DNA of 30,093 bases from Chloroflexota bacterium (GTDB lineage: Bacteria > Chloroflexota > Dehalococcoidia > SAR202 > GCA-002694895), in NCBI GenBank assembly GCA_002715665.1, contig PAZO01000010.1:1-30093 (forward strand). The letters are read 5' to 3'. Both the position numbers and the translations under genes were made by a program. Within the stretch, counting starts at the first letter, position 1. Each line of letters opens with the position of its first letter. Under the pieces are notes generated by a model. It saw nothing but the letters and a program-made list of their open reading frames with translations, had not been told where the DNA came from and searched no databases. Below are positions 1 to 6,411 of the stretch, in pieces.

Positions 1-2
1 AA

Positions 3-74
3 GTTGTGGCTGAAGAAGAAGTTGTGGCTGAAGAAGAAGTTGTGGCTGAAGAAGAAGTTGTGGCTGAAGAAGAC
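3..74 (+). repeat. Four tandem 18-bp units encoding EEEVVA-type hexamers
   Basis: The unit GTTGTGGCTGAAGAAGAA occurs at 3-20, 21-38, 39-56 and 57-74. The first three copies are identical and the fourth differs only in its last base (GAC instead of GAA). The array probably continues upstream of the window, because bases 1-2 match the end of a previous unit. The 18-bp period preserves the frame, so gain or loss of copies changes only the length of the acidic tail. Near-identity at the DNA level suggests recent expansion by slippage or unequal recombination. Confidence 0.9.
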
Positions 75-251
75 ACAGCAGATAAAAACAATGATGAACT
101 AACCACTTTAAGAGATGCGGACGAAGATCTGTTCTCGATTGAAAAATTATTCGGAACAAGTGATAATCAAAATCAAATTAGATTTGCTGAGGATATTGAT
201 GAGATAAAAAGTAAATCTAATAATAATTCAAAAAATAAAAAAAATAAGTGA
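3..251 (+). CDS. nusA: Probable NusA C-terminal end, acidic repeat tail (5' partial)
   Basis: The reading frame is open to the window edge, so this is the 3' end of a longer gene. An apparent GTG at position 6 lies inside the repeat and is probably not the start. The visible 82 residues begin with Glu/Val/Ala hexamers (EEEVVA type), continue as an acidic linker (DADEDLF), contain an IRFAEDID stretch and end in a Lys/Asn-rich tail. No catalytic or RNA-binding domain is in view. The identity as the transcription factor NusA rests on position: nusA usually precedes infB in bacteria, and NusA proteins often carry acidic C-terminal extensions. No ylxR or L7Ae-like gene lies in the 64 bp before infB, where one often sits. 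Another acidic protein upstream of infB remains possible. Confidence 0.5.
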   Translation, partial: VVAEEEVVAEEEVVAEEEVVAEEDTADKNNDELTTLRDADEDLFSIEKLFGTSDNQNQIRFAEDIDEIKSKSNNNSKNKKNK

Positions 252-315
252 TTACGAGTGGCATAAAGATGTAAATTTTTTTTAATAGATTTAAAAACAG
301 TTTAAAGAGTAAATA

Positions 316-2040
316 ATGAATGAAAAGAAAACAGATGAATCAAAAGTGATTGAGATTCCAAGCTCTTTAACGGTCGGAGATCTGGCAAATAAATTAAATC
401 TTGATTCGGTAGATGTCATCAAACAACTAATGAGAGCAGGATATATGCTTTCTATAAATCAGAAACTAGAATATGAACTTGCGTCATTAATTGCGAAAAG
501 TTTTGGTTTTGAATCTAACCAAATAGAATTACCCTCAGAAGAAAAACAAATTTTCCAATCTAATTTAGATGGTGACGACATAAAAGCACCTGTGGTTACA
601 ATTTTAGGTCATGTTGATCATGGAAAAACAACTTTGTTAGATACAATAAGGAAATCTACGGTTGCTGAATCAGAACATGGAGGTATTACTCAAAAATTAA
701 GTGCCTATAAATTACGATACAATGACTCTTTTATTACTTTTTTAGACACTCCCGGTCACGAAGCTTTTTCTACTCTAAGATCAAGAGGGGCAAAAGTAAC
801 TGATATTGCAATAATTATCATAGCTGCAGATGATGGAATAATGCCTCAAACCGAAGAATCAATTCAACATGCAAAATCTGCAGGAGTTCCTATTATTATA
901 GTTATATCTAAAATAGATGTTCCAGGTGCAGACATTGACAAAGTAAAGGCGCAATTAGCAGAACGAGAATTGATGGTAGAGGAATGGGGAGGAGAAACAA
1001 TTTGTGTACATGTTTCCTCTCCAAAAAAAGAAGGAATAACTGAATTGTTAGATTATATTTTGTTAGTTGCTGAAGTTAATGAATTTAAAACTGATACTAA
1101 AGTACCACCAAAAGCTATAATTCTAGAATCTACAATTGACAAAAAGCAAGGTATTGTTGTGAAGGCGTTAATACAGGAAGGAATATTAAAAGTTGGAGAC
1201 AGATTTGTTACTAATACCACAAAAGGAAAAGTGAGAGCTTTGCTTGATGATAATGGAAAACAAGTAAAAGCGTGCTTACCTTCAACGCCAATTGATATTT
1301 TAGGATTTGAATCTTTGCCTCAATCAGGAGAATTGATTGAATGGGTTAAATCAGAAAAAGAAGCAAAAAAAATATTATTAAAAAGAACAAAAGAAACAAC
1401 ACAATCTTCAAACAATATAAACTTAACTCATGCTTCTGTTGAGCAAAAAAAGATTGACACAATTAATATTATTGTAAAAGCAGATTTACAAGGAAGCTTA
1501 GACGCTATCATTGAATCTCTTAATTCATTTAACAAAGATTCTATTCATATTGCACTAATTCATTATGGAATAGGTAATGTAAATGAAAATGACATATCAA
1601 TGTCTGTTGCTTCTGATTCAGTAATTTATGCTTTTAATGTGGGTGTTGAGCAAGGAGTTTTAGAAAAAAATAAAAATGATACTGTAATTATAGAAAGTTA
1701 TAATATCATTTATGAACTGATAGATGCTGTTGAAGAACGTATTTTAAAATCAGAAGTTGTTGAAGAGACTTTAGTCAAAAATGGTTCAGCAGATATCAAA
1801 GCTGTATTTGATTTTGACAATCAACCTGTAGCTGGAATATTTATCAATGAAGGCAAGGTTACCTCATCTAATAGATTGAAGGTATTTAGGAAAGGTGCAG
1901 AAATTTATTTTGGTAAAATTAAATCCCTAAAGCATTACAAAGATGATGTCAAAGAATTAATATCTGGACAGGAAGGTGGCGTAGGAGTGGCTGATTTTAC
2001 TGACTTCAAAGTTGGGGATAAAATTGAATTTTATAATTAA
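316..2040 (+). CDS. infB: Translation initiation factor IF-2
   Basis: GTPase that places initiator fMet-tRNA on the small ribosomal subunit and promotes subunit joining. At 574 residues it is a short form: one IF2N-like segment (about residues 14-65) precedes the G domain, and the long N-terminal region of the E. coli protein is absent. G-domain motifs are G1 GHVDHGKT (98-105), G2 GGIT, and G3 DTPGHE (144-149) with catalytic His148. G4 reads SKID (198-201) instead of NKxD, and G5 reads SSP (234-236) instead of SAK. The usual beta-barrel and C-terminal initiator-tRNA-binding domains follow. The ATG at 316 is preceded by only a weak purine stretch. rbfA starts 14 bp after the stop, as in many nusA-infB-rbfA-truB operons. 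Confidence 0.96.
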   Translation: MNEKKTDESKVIEIPSSLTVGDLANKLNLDSVDVIKQLMRAGYMLSINQKLEYELASLIAKSFGFESNQIELPSEEKQIFQSNLDGDDIKAPVVTILGHVDHGKTTLLDTIRKSTVAESEHGGITQKLSAYKLRYNDSFITFLDTPGHEAFSTLRSRGAKVTDIAIIIIAADDGIMPQTEESIQHAKSAGVPIIIVISKIDVPGADIDKVKAQLAERELMVEEWGGETICVHVSSPKKEGITELLDYILLVAEVNEFKTDTKVPPKAIILESTIDKKQGIVVKALIQEGILKVGDRFVTNTTKGKVRALLDDNGKQVKACLPSTPIDILGFESLPQSGELIEWVKSEKEAKKILLKRTKETTQSSNNINLTHASVEQKKIDTINIIVKADLQGSLDAIIESLNSFNKDSIHIALIHYGIGNVNENDISMSVASDSVIYAFNVGVEQGVLEKNKNDTVIIESYNIIYELIDAVEERILKSEVVEETLVKNGSADIKAVFDFDNQPVAGIFINEGKVTSSNRLKVFRKGAEIYFGKIKSLKHYKDDVKELISGQEGGVGVADFTDFKVGDKIEFYN

Positions 2041-2054
2041 CTTAATACTATGCT

Positions 2055-2396
2055 ATGGATAGTCTCAGATTTTTGAAAATTAATTCTCTAATGAAAGAAG
2101 AAATTTCTCGAATAATAGAAAACGATATAAATGATCCCAGAGTTAGTACTATGGTTACTGTACAAAAAATAAAGTCTTCAAAAGATTTTAGTACAATTAG
2201 GATATATGTAAGCTTATTAACAGATCCAAAAGATTCTAAATTGGTATTAAAAGGATTAAGATCAAGTCAGGGTTATGTTAGAAAATTACTTCAAAAGTCA
2301 ATAAAAAATATTAGAATAGGCAAATTAATTTTTGAGCATGATAAATCTCCTGAAGAAGTATTAAAGATCACAAATATAATTGATTCAATAAATTAA
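2055..2396 (+). CDS. rbfA: Ribosome-binding factor A
   Basis: Small KH-domain protein that binds the 30S subunit during late 16S rRNA maturation and cold adaptation. The 113-residue length is normal for the family. The N-terminal part (RFLKINSLMKEEISRII) and the central RIYVSLL strand followed by the LRSSQGYVRKLLQK helix match the RbfA pattern. It sits between infB (14-bp gap) and truB (7-bp gap), the classical arrangement, and is probably co-transcribed with both. No clear Shine-Dalgarno sequence precedes the ATG. Confidence 0.93.
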   Translation: MDSLRFLKINSLMKEEISRIIENDINDPRVSTMVTVQKIKSSKDFSTIRIYVSLLTDPKDSKLVLKGLRSSQGYVRKLLQKSIKNIRIGKLIFEHDKSPEEVLKITNIIDSIN

Positions 2397-2403
2397 CTTT
2401 TAA

Positions 2404-3300
2404 ATGTTCGATGGAATAATATCAATTAACAAACCTCCAAAGATAACTTCTTTTAAAACAGTATCAGAAGTTAAAAAAAGATTGTGTGTTAAAAAAGCAG
2501 GTCATGGTGGTACTTTAGATCCTTTAGCTTCTGGTGTATTGTTGATTTTTTTAAATAGAGCAACAAAATTTTCTAAATATGCTTTAGATTGTAAGAAAAA
2601 ATACTTGTGTAAAATTACTTTTGGTCAGGCCACAAATACTTTTGACCTAGAAGGAGAAGTGATTGAGCAAAAAGAGATTCCCGAGCTTAGTTATGAAAAA
2701 TTAAAATTAAAATTGTCTGAATTGGTAGGAGAAATAATTCAGACACCTCCAAAATATAGTGCTGTAAAAATAAAAGGAAAACCTTCATATTATTATGCTC
2801 GAAAAAATATAGAAATAACTCTTAAACCTAGAAAAGTATTTTTACATGACATTTCAATTGAAGATTGGAATGGAATAGACTTGGTAATTAGTGTAACTAC
2901 TAGTAAGGGTTTTTATATAAGAACTTTGGCTGATGAAATAGGAAAGATATTTGATTCTTTGTCTTTTTTAAGTGATTTGAAAAGGACAAGAGTTGGCCCG
3001 TTTGAAATATCAAATTCAATTGATTTACAAGATTTGCTAACTCAAGGTTTAGAGTTACTGTTTGATGGGCGAATACTAAAACATCCAGATGAATTGTTGG
3101 AAGATTATGGATCTATCCAAATTAATGACAATTTAATTGAAAAGTATGTAGAAAAGAAAATTATTGATTTTAAAATTAAGGGACAATTTGAGAATTATAA
3201 AGTTTATAATCAATCAAAATTTTTTCTTGGTACAGCTAGTTATGATAATACAAATTCAACATTAATTAGAAATGAATTATATAAAATGCCCAACAGTTAG
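2404..3300 (+). CDS. truB: tRNA pseudouridine(55) synthase TruB
   Basis: Converts U55 of the T-loop of tRNAs to pseudouridine. The 298-residue protein begins with the TruB signature (GIISINKPP, residues 4-12) and carries the catalytic motif GHGGTLDPLASG with nucleophile Asp39. Further family landmarks are TFGQATNTFDLEGE, the PPKYSAVKIKGKPSYYYAR stretch and KGFYIRTLADEIG. The C-terminal about 75 residues are less conserved and end without an obvious PUA domain. It is the last gene of the infB-rbfA-truB group; a 68-bp gap with its own promoter candidate separates it from rplU. Confidence 0.95.
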   Translation: MFDGIISINKPPKITSFKTVSEVKKRLCVKKAGHGGTLDPLASGVLLIFLNRATKFSKYALDCKKKYLCKITFGQATNTFDLEGEVIEQKEIPELSYEKLKLKLSELVGEIIQTPPKYSAVKIKGKPSYYYARKNIEITLKPRKVFLHDISIEDWNGIDLVISVTTSKGFYIRTLADEIGKIFDSLSFLSDLKRTRVGPFEISNSIDLQDLLTQGLELLFDGRILKHPDELLEDYGSIQINDNLIEKYVEKKIIDFKIKGQFENYKVYNQSKFFLGTASYDNTNSTLIRNELYKMPNS

Positions 3301-3320
3301 TAAGATAATCAAATAATTCA

Positions 3321-3350
3321 TTGACTTATTTCACACTTCACCTATAAAAT
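3321..3350 (+). promoter_or_regulatory. Sigma-70-type promoter candidate for rplU-rpmA-rpmE
   Basis: A TTGACT hexamer at 3321-3326 (5 of 6 to TTGACA) is followed by TATAAAAT at 3343-3350. The -10 element can be read as TATAAA with a 16-bp spacer or TAAAAT with an 18-bp spacer. It lies in the 68-bp gap between truB and rplU and would give a leader of roughly 10-15 bases. This is the best housekeeping promoter match I see in the window and suggests the ribosomal protein genes are transcribed separately from infB-truB. The region is AT-rich, so chance matches are possible. Confidence 0.55.
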
Positions 3351-3368
3351 TATTCTTCGGGTAAAAAA

Positions 3369-3875
3369 ATGAATAATTATGCAATAGTAAAATTTAAGTC
3401 TAAGCAATACAGGGTTTCTGTAGGTGATGTCATTGATGTTGACAGAATTAATACTGATATTGGAGATTTTGTAAAAATAGAAGATGTAATGTTTCTCTAT
3501 AATGATGGGCAAGCAGAGATTGGAACACCTATTTTATCTGGCAAACATGTTTCAGGAAAAGTTCTTAATCACTATCAAAGTTCAAAGAAAATTTCAGGAA
3601 AATATAAAAATAAAACTAGAAATAGAAAACGATTTGGGTACAGAAAATCTCTTACATCAATTCAGATAGTCGAAATATCTGATGTTAATAACAAAGCAAA
3701 AACTACAACAAAAGCAAAAACTACAACAAAAGCAAAAACTACAACAAAAGCAAAAGCTGCAACAAAAGCAAAAGCTACAACAAAAGCAAAAGCTACAACA
3801 AAAGCAAAAGCTACAACAAAAGCAAAAGCTGCAACAAAAGCAAAAGCTGCAACAAAAGCAAAAGCTGAGAATTAA
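3369..3875 (+). CDS. rplU: Ribosomal protein bL21 with long basic repeat tail
   Basis: Structural protein of the 50S subunit that contacts 23S rRNA. Residues 1-108 form a normal bL21 ([17 protein letters not shown] at the start, then [21 protein letters not shown] and QIVEI), matching the usual length of about 103. Residues 109-168 are an added tail of ten hexamers of [12 protein letters not shown] or KAKAAT type, the last being KAKAEN. The tail is composed almost only of Lys, Ala and Thr, resembles histone-H1-like tails, and is strongly positive. The ATG at 3369 has no clear Shine-Dalgarno sequence. rpmA follows after 14 bp, the standard rplU-rpmA pair. Confidence 0.95.
   Translation: MNNYAIVKFKSKQYRVSVGDVIDVDRINTDIGDFVKIEDVMFLYNDGQAEIGTPILSGKHVSGKVLNHYQSSKKISGKYKNKTRNRKRFGYRKSLTSIQIVEISDVNNKAKTTTKAKTTTKAKTTTKAKAATKAKATTKAKATTKAKATTKAKAATKAKAATKAKAEN
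3693..3872 (+). repeat. Ten tandem 18-bp units encoding the KAKxxT tail of bL21
   Basis: Each 18-bp unit follows the pattern AAAGCAAAAxCTxCAACA and encodes Lys-Ala-Lys-(Thr/Ala)-(Thr/Ala)-Thr. Hexamer order is KAKTTT three times, KAKAAT once, KAKATT three times, KAKAAT twice, then KAKAEN. Units differ mainly at two codons (act or gct, aca or gca), so copies are nearly identical at the DNA level, pointing to recent tandem expansion. The +1 frame across the array is also open and encodes Gln/Lys/Leu repeats, but this is a by-product. Confidence 0.93.
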
Positions 3876-3889
3876 GAGGAGCTAGCAAT

Positions 3890-4147
3890 ATGGCACATAA
3901 GAAAGGTGGAGGAAGTACAAAGAATACTCCAAACCGAGGTAATTCTAAACGTCTTGGTATTAAAGTTTATGATAGTGAATTTGTTACAGCAGGATCTATA
4001 CTAGTAAGACAACGTGGGTCGAAAATTGCACCGGGAGTAAGTGTTGGCATCGGAAAGGATCATACATTGTTTTCATTGATTGACGGTTACGTAAAATACG
4101 AAAATCTTACAAAAGATAAAAAGAAAGCTAGCGTTTATCCATCTTAA
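3890..4147 (+). CDS. rpmA: Ribosomal protein bL27
   Basis: 50S protein whose N-terminus reaches toward the peptidyl transferase centre. The 85-residue protein starts [10 protein letters not shown] and contains KRLGIK and the family motif ILVRQRG, followed by the [18 protein letters not shown] segment. It has no N-terminal cleavable extension of the kind seen in Firmicutes. A strong Shine-Dalgarno sequence (GAGGAG about 8 bases before the ATG) supports the start. It lies between rplU and rpmE, with 14- and 10-bp gaps. Confidence 0.96.
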   Translation: MAHKKGGGSTKNTPNRGNSKRLGIKVYDSEFVTAGSILVRQRGSKIAPGVSVGIGKDHTLFSLIDGYVKYENLTKDKKKASVYPS

Positions 4148-4157
4148 GGAGAAATAA

Positions 4158-4361
4158 TTGAAACAAGATATACATCCTAAATATTATTCTGATTCAAAGG
4201 TTGTTTGTTCCTGTGGTAAAACTTACACAATAGGATCTACAAAAGAAGAGATGAGAATTGAATTATGTGGTTCATGTCATCCTTTTTATACTGGAGAACA
4301 AAAAATAGTTGATACAGAAGGTAGAGTTGAAAGGCTTAAACGAAGATATAATTTAAGTTAA
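4158..4361 (+). CDS. rpmE: Ribosomal protein bL31, zinc-binding form
   Basis: 50S subunit protein at the subunit interface. The 67-residue sequence has four cysteines in CxC (17, 19) and CxxC (37, 40) spacing, the zinc ribbon that defines the zinc-containing (C+) bL31 type, and the motif HPFYTG after it. The start is TTG at 4158, supported by AAGGAG a few bases upstream; no ATG fits the family N-terminus (MKQDIHPKYY). It is probably the last ribosomal gene of the rplU-rpmA-rpmE group. Confidence 0.95.
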   Translation: MKQDIHPKYYSDSKVVCSCGKTYTIGSTKEEMRIELCGSCHPFYTGEQKIVDTEGRVERLKRRYNLS

Positions 4362-4388
4362 TTTATTTAATTGATTTTATAGCAGAAG

Positions 4389-5264
4389 TTGAAAAATAAT
4401 TCTTTAAGATTAGGTGGACAAGCTTTACCTGAAGGAATATTAATTAAAGGCCCAATATTTACTGTAATTGCATACAGAACCGAAAATGAAATCGAAACTG
4501 TATCTATAAAATGGGGATTTAAAGTAGTAAACCAATTAAAAACGATTCCTTTTTTAAGAGGTTTAATTACCATTGTTGAAACCATATCTTTATCTTTGAA
4601 ATCAATATTTGTAATGGCTGAAATAACTGACGAAGAAGTTAATACAGATTCGGTTTTTTTTAAGATTATCATTGGATTAATGTTTATTATAGTAATGATA
4701 TTTACTATTGGTTTAGTCATATTTATACCTAAGTTTGCTTCAAATGGATTAGTAAATCTTTTGAATATAAAAGTATTTCTAAGTACTTGGATAGAGTTAC
4801 TTATAAGATTTATGTTATTTTTTGTTTATATATATTTTTATAGATTTTTTCTAATAGGAAAGAAAATGTTTAAATACCATGCTGCCGAGCATATGGCAAT
4901 TCATGCATTTGAACATAAAAAACAATTAACAATTAACAATCTTAGAGAATTTCATAAAGAACACCCAAGATGTGGCACAGCATTTTTAGCCTTTGTTTTT
5001 ATCTACGCAAATATTATTTTCCATACCTTAGTTTTTGATGTGAATTTTTTATTTATGATTAGATTATTTATATCTTTATTTGTTATTTCTCTAACTTATG
5101 AAACATTACTTGTTGGATGGAAATCAAATAATTTAATTGTTGGCAAAATTTTGAATTTACCTGGGTTTTTATTACAGAAAATAACTACTATAAAACCTGA
5201 TGATAGCGACTTAGAATTGGCAATAATTGCTACAAAAAAATGTGTAGAATTACATAAAGAATGA
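4389..5264 (+). CDS. DUF1385 (YqhQ-like) integral membrane protein
   Basis: Membrane protein of a conserved family of unknown biochemical function, common in Firmicutes and Chloroflexota near rpmE/prfA. Family motifs visible: GGQALPEG (residues 9-16; the family pattern is GGQAVxEGVMMRGP), YHAAEH (163-168) and HPRCGT (192-197). Hydrophobic segments lie at about 92-115, 136-152, 198-215 and 220-236. The conserved His/Cys-containing motifs between membrane segments suggest metal binding or catalysis, but this is not established. The start is TTG at 4389, giving the expected N-terminus; the Shine-Dalgarno sequence is weak. It follows rpmE after 27 bp and faces a convergent gene. Confidence 0.88.
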   Translation: MKNNSLRLGGQALPEGILIKGPIFTVIAYRTENEIETVSIKWGFKVVNQLKTIPFLRGLITIVETISLSLKSIFVMAEITDEEVNTDSVFFKIIIGLMFIIVMIFTIGLVIFIPKFASNGLVNLLNIKVFLSTWIELLIRFMLFFVYIYFYRFFLIGKKMFKYHAAEHMAIHAFEHKKQLTINNLREFHKEHPRCGTAFLAFVFIYANIIFHTLVFDVNFLFMIRLFISLFVISLTYETLLVGWKSNNLIVGKILNLPGFLLQKITTIKPDDSDLELAIIATKKCVELHKE

Positions 5265-5267
5265 ATT

Positions 5268-5282
5268 TAACTTATATAGTTA
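5268..5282. terminator. Short inverted repeat between convergent genes (weak terminator candidate)
   Basis: TAACT at 5268-5272 and AGTTA at 5278-5282 pair around a 5-base loop, in the 20-bp gap between the DUF1385 gene (+) and the methyltransferase-fold gene (-). The downstream + strand is T-rich. The stem has only one G-C pair, so termination strength is doubtful. Confidence 0.22.
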
Positions 5283-5284
5283 GA

Positions 5285-5767
5285 TTATTTATTGATTCTA
5301 TAATTGTATAGTTTGTATTTTTTATTGATATATATTTCTGAATCTTTTTTTAAATTTTTAAAGATTTTAGTAAATTCACTTGATTGATCTTTTTCGCTAA
5401 GTATAGAAACCCATGTGTTTTTATTTAAGTTGTTTTCAAAGTCAGGCATAAGTTTTTTGTATGAATCCCAATTGGTAACAAAAATTCCATCGACTAATAT
5501 GTTATTCAATTTTTTTTGACTTGGTATTTGGTTTAATTCAACGTTTCCTAAATTTATTTTTTTTAACAAATTTTTCGTTATGTTAATTTGTTTTTTATCG
5601 GATTCATAAGCAATAACTTTCCCGTCAAAAACAAATTTGCCAAATAAAATAGGAAATAATCCCTCCTCAGCTCCAAGACATGCTATATTTTGATATGGCA
5701 TTATTGGAAGGGTAGCCAATATTTTATGTGTATCTATGCTATTTATGGACTCATTACTTTCAATCAT
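5285..5767 (-). CDS. Class I methyltransferase-fold protein, degenerate SAM site
   Basis: A 160-residue protein resembling class I (Rossmann-fold) SAM-dependent methyltransferases. The THKILATLPIMPYQNIACLG lead-in, a motif I-like loop (LGAEEGLFPILFGKF), an acidic residue at the end of strand 2 (VIAYESD) and a later strand (NILVDGIFVTNW) follow the fold order. The glycine-rich loop usually reads xGxGxG; here LGAEEG has lost the middle glycine, so SAM binding may be weak or lost. It is short for a complete enzyme. The gene is 17 bp downstream of the cobalamin adenosyltransferase and probably co-transcribed with it. No substrate can be assigned; a corrinoid link is only positional. Confidence 0.6.
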   Translation of the reverse strand: MIESNESINSIDTHKILATLPIMPYQNIACLGAEEGLFPILFGKFVFDGKVIAYESDKKQINITKNLLKKINLGNVELNQIPSQKKLNNILVDGIFVTNWDSYKKLMPDFENNLNKNTWVSILSEKDQSSEFTKIFKNLKKDSEIYINKKYKLYNYRINK

Positions 5768-5784
5768 TATTCAACCTCTTTAAG

Positions 5785-6348
5785 TTACTTGTTTGGTTCG
5801 AAGTATTTTCGTTCTTTTTCATTTTCAGGGATTCTTGCTAAATAAAACAATAAATCTGATAGTCTATTTATATATTTTATTATATTTACATTTATCAGTT
5901 TTTCATAATTATTTAATTTTGCCAATGTTCTTTCTGCAGATCTAGTTTGCGCCCTTGCAAGATCTATAGCTGCTGATTGAATATTACTTCCTGGAAATAT
6001 AAATTTTGGTTTTAATTTGACTTGTTTGTCAATTTTATCTATTAAATTTTCTAATTTGATTACAGATTTTTCGTCTACAAACTCTATTCCCCAATTAGTT
6101 TTCGATATTTTATAGTGGTCTTTGTTTGCAACAGATACTTCAGTAGATATAGTAAAAATATCATTTTGTATATCTAATATTGTACTTGAAATAAATTGAT
6201 TGTCAGTAATTGCTCTGCACATTCCCAGATGAGAATTTACAATATCTAGCATTCCGTAAGCTTCGCATCTAATATCACTTTTGGATACTTTTTCTCCAAA
6301 TAGAAGACTAGTATTCCCTTCATCGCCTGTTTTTGTGTATATTTTCAA
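5785..6348 (-). CDS. ATP:cob(I)alamin adenosyltransferase, PduO/MMAB type
   Basis: Transfers the adenosyl group of ATP to cob(I)alamin, making coenzyme B12 for mutases such as methylmalonyl-CoA mutase or class II ribonucleotide reductase. Landmarks of the PduO-type family in this 187-residue protein are the N-terminal ATP-binding segment KIYTKTGDEGNTSLLFGE, FIFPG, the helix RAQTRSAERTL and the C-terminal INRLSDLLFYLAR. All are in normal order and length is typical. It is the upstream gene of a two-gene minus-strand unit, with AAAGGA before its ATG, and is divergent from the amidohydrolases across a 63-bp gap. Confidence 0.93.
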   Translation of the reverse strand: MKIYTKTGDEGNTSLLFGEKVSKSDIRCEAYGMLDIVNSHLGMCRAITDNQFISSTILDIQNDIFTISTEVSVANKDHYKISKTNWGIEFVDEKSVIKLENLIDKIDKQVKLKPKFIFPGSNIQSAAIDLARAQTRSAERTLAKLNNYEKLINVNIIKYINRLSDLLFYLARIPENEKERKYFEPNK

Positions 6349-6411
6349 ATTTAATCCTTTATATTATTATTATGCTATTGAGGTTAATAATATATTTTAC
6401 AGGAGTTTCAA

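Noticed and set aside
6..251. A complete small acidic gene starting with GTG at position 6
   Set aside because: The frame stays open to the window edge and the GTG is a repeat-unit codon, so this is the end of a longer gene.
3682..3885. Open frame encoding Gln/Lys/Leu repeats over the rplU tail
   Set aside because: It is a by-product of the 18-bp repeat, which is stop-free in a second frame; it overlaps rplU fully and has no ribosome binding site.
4367..4720. Minus-strand open frame of 117 codons opposite the DUF1385 gene
   Set aside because: It lies inside a well-supported gene on the other strand and shows low-complexity Ile/Asn-rich sequence without family motifs.
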